Assembly (NCBI GenBank): GCA_022432975.1
Contig: CM039508.1
Span: 18,699,330-18,763,329, forward strand
Direction: 5' to 3'
DNA: 64,000 nt
Origin: Begonia masoniana
Lineage: Eukaryota; Streptophyta; Magnoliopsida; Cucurbitales; Begoniaceae
Part shown: one piece after another, positions 57,421-64,000 of the stretch
How the letters are laid out: each line of letters begins with the position of its first letter
Position numbering within the stretch: position 1 is the stretch's first letter
The notes under the pieces: model-generated
Seen by the model: the letters and a program-made list of their open reading frames with translations, nothing else
What the model was told of the DNA's origin: nothing
Databases searched by the model: none
Made by a program: the position numbers and the translations under genes

Positions 57421-58223
57421 GAATGGAATTCTACAAGAGACGTACGTCTACGATTCAGGAAATGAGAATGGATTGAGCGCAACCGAGCGATTAGAAATAG
57501 CATGTGTTAGGGTTGTGTGGGTTGTGTATTGTATATGTTATTATTTGTTATTCCCTACTTGCTAAGCGAAAGCTTACGTGTGTGTGTGTGTTCTGTGGTG
57601 TAGGTGACGACTGGAGTACAGGTTAGAGCTACGAGAAAAGCTGAGATTGGGACGCAGTCGTTGATGTACGCTGTATGCCGGTGCGGGCAGTTGTCGGGGC
57701 GCCTCGACCATGGTCTTCGGGAGTGTGGGATTTGTATTTTAATAGTATTGTAAATGTCTGTTTGTAGAATTGTTGGAAATGCGTAATATTTTTGGTTGAC
57801 AGTTGTGAGATAGCTATGTGTCGAGTGATGTTTTGCTAGTTAGGAATGTTAGTATTTTATAGTTTCCTATTTACTGTTGTTTGGAGGTTTTTATATGTAG
57901 GATTGTTGAGTGGATAGTTGAGGAAGAATATTCTAGTTGAGAATTGGTTTGTATGCAGGTACCTAGCATTTTGGAGGCGCCATTTTCAGGCGTTACTTTG
58001 CCGAAATTTTCGGGAAGGATGCCGTGGTGCTGAAAGGTTAGGGGTAAGGGAATTGATGTGTCTAGGCAGCTAGGTATGAAGTAAGAGAGTTTCAAGAGTT
58101 TAGTTTTAAATTCAGCTGTGTAAGTTTCTTTTATGTTTGGGAGTTTTATTTTTCATTATGATTTACCGTGAGATTGGTTAGCTAAGTAGCGCTCTGAGCC
58201 AGGGTGGGTTCGGGGGCGTTACA

Positions 58224-61025
58224 CTTAGTGCCCAGTACTACTCCAATTTCAATTGCTTCATACATCAAGGCTCCTGCTAAATTGAAAGAGTTGAGAACTC
58301 AATTGGATGAATTGTTACAAAAAAGTTTTATTCAAAATAGTACATCGCCTTGGGGTGCACCGTTTTTATCTGCAAAGAAGTAGGACAATCACTTTGATTA
58401 TGTATCGATTATCAGAAGTTGAATCATGTGACAATTGAAAATATATATTTGTTGTCGAGAATTGACGACCTGTTTGATCAACTAGGCAAATGTATGTACT
58501 TTTGAAAAATTGATTTGAGACTTGGTTACCATCATATGAAAGTTCTTGTAGATGACATTCCTAAAACGACCTTTAGGACGCGATATGAGGACTTTGAATT
58601 TCTAGTACTTCTGTTTGGATTGACTAACTCTAGCACCATTTATAGATTTGATTAATCAAGTCTTTCAGTCATAGCTCGACTAGTTTGTAGTAGTTTTCAT
58701 TGACAACATTCTGACATATTCAAAAACTCAATTTGAGCATAAAAAACATTTAAAATTTGTCTTACAGAAATTGTGTAAGCATCAGTTATATACAAAATGA
58801 GAGAAATATAGTTTTGGATGAGTGAAGTAAAATTTTTAGGCCATGTTTTTCTCTCAAGGTGGTATATCAGTAGATCCGATAGAGATCGAGGCTGTGTTGG
58901 ATTGGATGCTGCCTAAAAATATTATGGAGATAAGAAGTTTGTTGGGTTTGACTGGTTATTGTCGACGATTCGTGGAAAAGTTTTCTTCTGTTGCAATGTC
59001 ATTGACTCAATTGACAAGAAAAAATGTGAAACTTATTTGGGACGATAAATGTCAAATGATTTTTGATGAGCTTAAGCAGAGATTGACCACTACCCCAATT
59101 TTAACAATACCCAATAAAAATTTAACATATGCAGTTTATACCGACTCATCAAGAATTAGTTTGGGTTGTGATCGAATGCAGCAAAATAAAGTAATAGTCT
59201 ATGCATCTTGACAATTGAATACTCATGAACGTAATTATCTTATTTACGATTTGAAGTTGGCTGCTATTATTTTTGCTCTAAAATTTGACGAATTTATTTA
59301 TAAAGTGCTAAATTTGAGATAATTTCGGATCATAAGAGTTTGAAATATTTATTTATACAGCGAGATTTGTATCTCCGTCAACGACTTTTCATTGGAGTAT
59401 CACACTGAAAAGACCAATGTTGTGGTCGACGCCTTGAGTTCTCATCCTCATTGTTCACTTTTTTGCGTGTTGGAAGATTGAAAAAAATATTTGGAAATTG
59501 TATTTAAATTTTGGAGACTTTGAAATACAGTATCGAAGGATAGTTAGTCAGTTTAGGTATTTAATTTGATAACGACTCCTACACTTTTGCAACATGTTAA
59601 AGATATGCAGAAATCCGATGATGAATTAAAACAAAAATTTGAGCAAATTCGTGCTAGTGAACAGTTAAACGGTTGGATGATCGGCTCAGATGGTCCTCTA
59701 TTTTTCAAAAGTTGAGATGTTGTACCTATTAATTTAGAATTGAGACAAACAGTTTTAGCAGAAAGTCATAAATCCAGATTTGTTATTCATCCCGATAGTA
59801 CAAAAATGTATCATGATTTGAAGCGTCAATTTTGGTGCGTTTGAAGGAAACAATATGTAACAGAGTATGTGTCGAAATGTTTAATTTGTCAATAAGTTAA
59901 AGCAAAACACCAATGACTAACTTAGTTGTTGTAACCTTTATCTATCCCAGAGTGGAAAGAAGATAACATTACTATGGATTTTGTAATTGAGTTGCTGAGA
60001 ATCGTATAGAGATTTTATGCAGTGATAAATTTACAAAATTAGCACATTTTATTCAAGTTAGAATGAATTTCTCTTTAACAAGGTTGAGTAGATTATATAT
60101 TGAGAACATGTTCGTCTTTACGGTGTTCCCTCAAATATTGTATAGATAGAAATCCATGGTTTACTTCAAAATTTTGAAGAGCCCTTTAAAGATATATGGG
60201 CAATGAACTCTTATTTGAGTACCACACATTATCCTTAGACAAATAGTCAATTTGAGCGTACTATTCAAATTCTTGAGAACATGTATTTTAAATTTTGGAG
60301 ATAGTTGAGTGAATCATTTACCATCGGTGGAGTTTGTTTATACTAACAGTTATCGAACTAGTATTTGAGTTTCACCTTATGAAGTTTTATATAGAAGGCT
60401 GGGTAAATCATTTTTATGTTGGGCTAAAGTCAAAGAGCATGTTTTTGTTGGGCTTGATTTGATTCAAGAAACTACTGATAAAGTGTAAGGGACTAAGGAA
60501 TGACTGAGAACAGTTCGGAGTCATTAGAAAAGTTGTGCAGATCTTCTGAGAAGAGAAGTTGAATTTGAATATGAGGATTTTGTATTTTTGAAAGTTCGAC
60601 CACGTAGAGGTATAAGCCATTTTGGAGTGAAAGGTAAATTAGCTCCTTGATATGTGGGCTCTTTTCAAATTATTGAGAGAGTTGGTCTGCTGGCTTACCA
60701 CTTGAATTTACCACCTTAATTGAGTTTATGTGCATAATGTTTTTCATGTTTCTATGATGAGAAAATATGTTTTTGATCCATCACATGTTATCTCTCAAAC
60801 TGACATGCCTATCTAATAAGTTGATGAAGAAAAGTCTGAAAGAATATTAAACCGTAAGATAAGAGTTCTACGACATCGTGAGATACCCTTAGTTCAGGTT
60901 CAGTGGAAAAATCATAGCAAAATGGAAGCTACTTGGGAAATTGAATATGATATGATGACTAATTATCCCTACCTATTTAATGATACAATTGAAGTTGTTC
61001 TAAATTTCATGGATGAAATTTCTTA
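58224..61025 (+). pseudogene. Old gypsy RT, RNase H and integrase remnant
   Basis: RT: KAPAKLKELRTQLDELLQKSF and SPWGAPF near 58270-58380; the FIDD region survives only as IDN near 58700. Best frame 58843-59211: [33 protein letters not shown] of RNase H. Later blocks: integrase HHCC remnant (H...CLICQ near 59760-59895), core remnants near 59970-60330 and a chromodomain-like end (VQWKNH...EATWE near 60900-60945). Stops occur throughout. Confidence 0.85.
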
Positions 61026-61037
61026 AGTGAGGGAGAA

Positions 61038-61383
61038 TGTAAAACCTAATATTTAAAAAAAAATTGAAAATAGAGGACTTTGAGGTGCTAAGAGAAGATT
61101 ATGTGTCTACAAAAGTATGTAAAAATGTAACCTTCTTCCATGTTATTCTTCCTCTGTTTTTAGATGATTTTGGTGAAATCTAAAACTGTTGAAATTTTGG
61201 GGTGAAATGTTGTCTCTCTATAATCGATTAAGTGTGCAGAATTGGAATGTTAATAAGATGAATTATTTTAGGAGAATTTACTTGAATTACAAGCTAAAGT
61301 TGTTTTTGAAGAGGTTGAAGTTTGACAAATTCAGAAGTCAATAAAACCCAATTCTTGCCTTTTGTATATTGGATAAAATTATG
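61038..61383 (+). repeat. Probable 3' LTR remnant of the old gypsy element
   Basis: TGTAAAACC follows a purine-rich tract and the end of pol, where a 3' LTR must begin. No matching 5' copy was found, so length and identity are unverified; sequence changes to a copia fragment near 61384. Confidence 0.4.
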
Positions 61384-61640
61384 TTATATGTTGGATGACA
61401 TCATCTTGAACACATTCAATGCATAATCCACTAAGATAGTTTCATCATATCGTCGTAGAGGTTTAACCTTCCTCTTGGTTTTGCCTCTTGTGATACTACT
61501 CTGACATGAAACTAAAACTAAGGATGATGTAGTGACAACATCATCCCAAACATCTAAGCTAGTTGACATATCAGCTTTAATGTAGATCCAAATCTCAACT
61601 TAAAATTCACTCGAAAACTTGATTTCTTTCAATTTTTTCA
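61384..61640 (-). pseudogene. Copia pol fragment
   Basis: Minus-strand frame contains RGKTKRKVKPLRRYDE...DYALNVFKM, matching the integrase/RT junction block of the copia element at about 39316-39395. DNA similarity extends upstream on the minus strand to near 61640. No LTR at this fragment. Confidence 0.7.
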
Positions 61641-62202
61641 AACAATTCTTTAAAAAATGTAACACCCGGTTTCAATATAAATCAAAATAAGTTATTAAAC
61701 GGAGGTATATAATCTTATGGTTTAAAATTGAGTGAAATGTTGATTAGGTTATTAAGAGACTAGGCAGGGGCAAGATGGTAATTGCGAATTTATATTGTGG
61801 ATAACGTATTTAAGGGAAGTGTTAATGAGGTAGCCGCCACTGTTTCATTTCATTTCCTCTTCCACTCTCAGCTCCTCAGCTTAGCAGAGCGCGATAGGAG
61901 ACCCTCTTTGATCCCTCCAGCGATTTCCTCAGAACTAGGTGAGTTTTGCTTCCATTTCTTGCTACATTGTAACTGTCGAGGGTTGATAAATGAAGTTTTG
62001 AGAATGCGGTATGTGAGTGCTAGTTTCAGTTTATGAGTTGAATCGGGAATGCACTACGATTAGGGCTTCCAAACTATTTTCTTTAGCTTTCTGGGTAGCT
62101 AGAAGGAAGTTTGACGAAAGTTTAAATTAATGTTCGATTTGTGGAACTAGGTTTGAGCAAACTCCCGAGGGAGAGGTTTCAATAAGCTTCCCAGGAGACC
62201 AG

Positions 62203-62710
62203 GTAAGTGAGGTTTGCTTGTGCCTTCGGGCCTACATCACAAAACGTTAGGATTATGATTACTTGTGTGAATCTGTATTCTATGCATCATGTTTTAAAAC
62301 ATACGAAAATGAATTTGAATGCATGATTGGCATGGTAAGGATTGAACATATTGAAACAGTCATGAAAATCAGTTTCACTGTTAAGGGAATTAATCCACCC
62401 CTTAATGAGACAGGGATGTATGTACTTTGGAAGAGCTGATCCAACTTCCAATTTAACAGGGGGATCTGAACAGGAGAATCAGTTTCACTGTTAAGGGAAT
62501 TAATCCACCCCTTAATGAGACAGGGATGTATGTACTTTAGGAGAGTTGATCCAACTCCCAATTTCACAGGGGGATCTGAACAGAAACGAAGCATGAGCAA
62601 CTGAGTTGATAAAGTAGAAATTGCATATTAGGAATTTATATTTCGTTGTTTCATTTCTTGTTGGCTTTACTTACTTAGCATTAGATTAATAGATGAGTTT
62701 TGTGATGTAG
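62203..62710 (+). other. Intron-like segment 2 of the last LTR with pairing ends
   Basis: Donor ACCAG/GTAAGTG. Arm CCTACATCACAAAAC (62231-62245) is the exact 15-nt reverse complement of GTTTTGTGATGTAGG (62697-62711), the longest pairing in the window. Stem TTAAGGG/CCCTTAA at 62381-62405 in a doubled unit of about 100 bp. Hairpin TTAGC-ATTAG-(A)TTAA at 62675-62689, one pair lost. Confidence 0.65.
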
Positions 62711-63129
62711 GTGTTGAGGACACTGCAGGTGAGTTTCCTTAGTGTACAGATGATTGATGTGGTTGGAGGAGTACATCCATGTCTTAGCTTGGTAAACTGT
62801 TGAGGCTGGCTAACTGGTGTCAGTAGATGTTGAGGTTTAGTTGATAATGATCTAGTCTGAGTAGGTCGAGTTTTCACGACAGTAGAGATTTTAGTATTTC
62901 GAATATATTTTGAATATTATCAATTCTAGCAACCTGTTGAGTTTTAAGAGTTGGTTTTTACTGGATTTGATTAATGGAATGGTATGAATTGTCTTTGAAA
63001 GGTCTTGGAGAGGTAAGAAAAATTTTTGTCTGTAGTTAGAGTTGTGCCTGTTTTTCTATCGGATGATGTCGAGTGTTTTAGTCGCCCGTTGATGTCGAGC
63101 TTTCGCTCGTCAGATATCAAGGGTTAAGT

Positions 63130-63440
63130 CATTCGGATGAGGAGATCATCCGGATGACGTCACCGGTTGGTATAGAGAAAGTCATTCGGATGAGGAGATC
63201 ATCCGGATGACGTCACCGGTTGATATAGAGAAAGTCGTTTGGATGAGGAGATCATCCAGCTGACCCTGTTAGACTGACCGGATGACTAAATTTATATTTT
63301 GTCGTTTAGTGACCGGTGGATGTCCCTGTTAGACTGACCGGATGACTAAATTTATATTTTGTCGTTTAGTGACCGATGGATGTCCCTGTTAGACTGACCG
63401 GATGACTAAATTTATGTTTTGTCGTTTAGCGACCGGATGA
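63130..63440 (+). repeat. Two adjacent minisatellites in the last LTR
   Basis: First, about three units of a 53-bp phrase holding GAGATCATCCGGATGACGTC. Then three units of a 60-bp phrase (CTGTTAGACTGACCGGATGAC...TTTTGTCGTTTAGTGACCGG). CATCCGGATG is palindromic. Confidence 0.88.
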
Positions 63441-63774
63441 AGTCTCCAAAAAGCCTTCTCCTTTTGTTGACTTTGTTTAAGCGGACGACGAGTTTGACTT
63501 TTCTGATTTTTAAAGTATTTTCACGAGTTAAACCTTTGCTTCTTAATCGATTGTTCCTTAAGATTTCTAACGTTTTTTTTAACGTGGTCTTTGTTAATTT
63601 TATTCTTGTTTAAACGAATTTCCGCTGCAAGATTTAAATATTTTGAGCTTTTAGAAAATGTCAAATTTAACTGTCGGGCGAAGTTTTTTTTTTTTTAAAA
63701 AAAAGAGAGATTTCTTAGTCATGATCAAGCTTTATGTAGCGAACCGGGTTCAGAAAACTCGGGGCGTTACAGTG

Positions 63775-63785
63775 TGGTATCAGAG
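63775..63785 (+). other. Primer-binding site of the last element
   Basis: TGGTATCAGAG, 3 bases after the LTR; initiator Met tRNA type. Confidence 0.85.
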
Positions 63786-63926
63786 ACATTCAGTTAAACC
63801 GTTCAAAAGATTACTCATCAGTGCCGGTCGTTGCATGGAAGTACTTCAACAACTATAAGTGTTTACATTACCCTTAGTTGATAGATACTTAAGAGTGTGA
63901 CTAACCCTGTACAGGAATTTAGTATA

Positions 63927-64000
63927 ATGGCCAGACGCCCAGGGAGACCTAGAGTGCCTAGAGAAGTGCCAAATGTGAGAGGCGAGGAGGAGCCTAGTGT
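63927..64000 (+). CDS. Start of gag of the last element (partial, cut by window end)
   Basis: ATG at 63927 opens 24 codons (MARRPGRPRVPREVPNVRG then EEEPSV), close to the E4 gag start (MTRRPGRPRVSREMPNLRS). An upstream GAATTTAGTATA matches the E4 leader GAATATAGCAAA. The frame is open to the window end; whether the whole gene is intact cannot be seen. Gag would form the particle packaging element RNA. Confidence 0.8.
   Translation, partial: MARRPGRPRVPREVPNVRGEEEPS

Larger units (their letters stand above)
53126..57603 (+). other. Intron-like segment 2 of the 51927-58223 LTR with pairing ends
   Basis: Arm CCTACACCAC (53160-53169) is exactly complementary to GTGGTGTAGG (57595-57604), extendable to 14 pairs with one G-U. 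Other families have CATC/GATG here, and both sides changed together to CACC/GGTG. Hairpin TAAGC-GAAA-GCTTA (57563-57576) has a GNRA-type loop. The segment is swollen by the minisatellite and the nested solo LTR. Confidence 0.6.
51927..58223 (+). mobile_element. Solo LTR with internal minisatellite, split by a minus-strand solo LTR
   Basis: Starts TGTAACACCCGG and ends GGGGGCGTTACA. Exact 5-bp duplications CTTAG at 51922-51926 and 58224-58228. Without the nested LTR it is about 3.66 kb. Leader donor TTAAG/GTAAAG (52545), first intron-like segment 52546-53068, 57-nt mini-exon 53069-53125 ending ACAG/GTAAGTAG, then the second intron-like segment, which contains the 25-bp minisatellite. Confidence 0.95.
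45866..61037 (+). mobile_element. Old degenerate Ty3/gypsy element hosting five later insertions
   Basis: A primer-site remnant (TAGTATCAGAG, 45874-45884), gag, protease, RT, RNase H and integrase remnants occur in order along the plus strand. They are interrupted by a Mutator-like element, a hAT-like element and two solo LTRs, one containing a third. Reading resumes across each insertion. A purine-rich GTGAGGGAGAA and TGTAAAACC near 61028-61046 mark the probable 3' LTR start. Heavily mutated, clearly older than its guests. Confidence 0.85.
61659..63771 (+). repeat. 5' LTR of an E4-family element running out of the window
   Basis: Starts TGTAACACCCGG, ends CTCGGGGCGTTACA, and is followed by a primer site and gag start, so it is a 5' LTR of 2,113 bp. 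Leader donor ACTAG/GTGAGT (61938), first intron-like segment 61939-62150, 52-nt mini-exon 62151-62202, second intron-like segment 62203-62710. The central part aligns with the E4 LTR; the minisatellites in its 3' part are different. Confidence 0.9.

Overview
This 64 kb window is plant nuclear DNA. The evidence is dense nested LTR retrotransposons with initiator-Met-tRNA primer sites, plant-type Ty3/gypsy chromovirus and Ty1/copia proteins, hAT and Mutator-like non-autonomous elements, and one intron-containing host gene for a TTC1-like tetratricopeptide-repeat protein. Base composition is AT-rich. I would guess a eudicot but cannot name the species. Apart from the TPR gene I see no intact host gene; nearly all longer reading frames are transposon remnants or repeat artefacts.

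Layout. 1-1378: copia-LTR-like sequence and unassigned DNA. 1379-21280: an old solo LTR (called LTR-D) split by two complete but non-autonomous gypsy elements, E1 (2001-10581) and E2 (11361-19720); each has LTRs of 2.5-2.8 kb, a wrecked gag and a long non-coding interior. 22734-35298: a chromovirus (E4) with degenerate gag-pol, split by two solo LTRs, E3 (23645-26702) in its 5' LTR and E28 (28046-30155) in its gag. 35299-36440: integrase/chromodomain fragment of another chromovirus. 36729-40002: a copia element that has lost its integrase core and RT. 41028-43494 (minus): the TPR gene, five coding exons. 45866-61037: a very old gypsy element holding a Mutator-like foldback element (47108-47754), a hAT-like element (48005-49087), a minus-strand solo LTR (49211-51738) and a plus-strand solo LTR (51927-58223), which itself carries a 25-bp minisatellite and another minus-strand solo LTR (54619-57248). 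61384-61640: copia fragment. 61659-64000: 5' LTR, primer site and gag start of a relative of E4 that leaves the window. Most insertions are bounded by exact 5-, 8- or 9-bp target duplications, so nesting order can be read directly.

The most interesting signal lies inside the LTRs. At least nine LTR families or copies, otherwise very different in sequence, share one layout: a leader exon; an intron-like segment; a mini-exon of 45-57 nt ending in AG before a GTAAGT-like donor; and a second intron-like segment of about 0.5-0.7 kb (longer where a minisatellite has grown). The second segment starts with a GGCC-type hairpin plus a CCTACATCAC-like arm and ends with a small covarying hairpin plus a GTGATGTAGG-like arm. 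The two arms are reverse complements (up to 15 nt exact), and changes in one arm are mirrored in the other between families, so the donor side is predicted to base-pair across the 3' splice site. This looks like a conserved RNA switch controlling splicing of retrotransposon leader RNA. I read it by eye; it needs a covariation test and RNA-seq.
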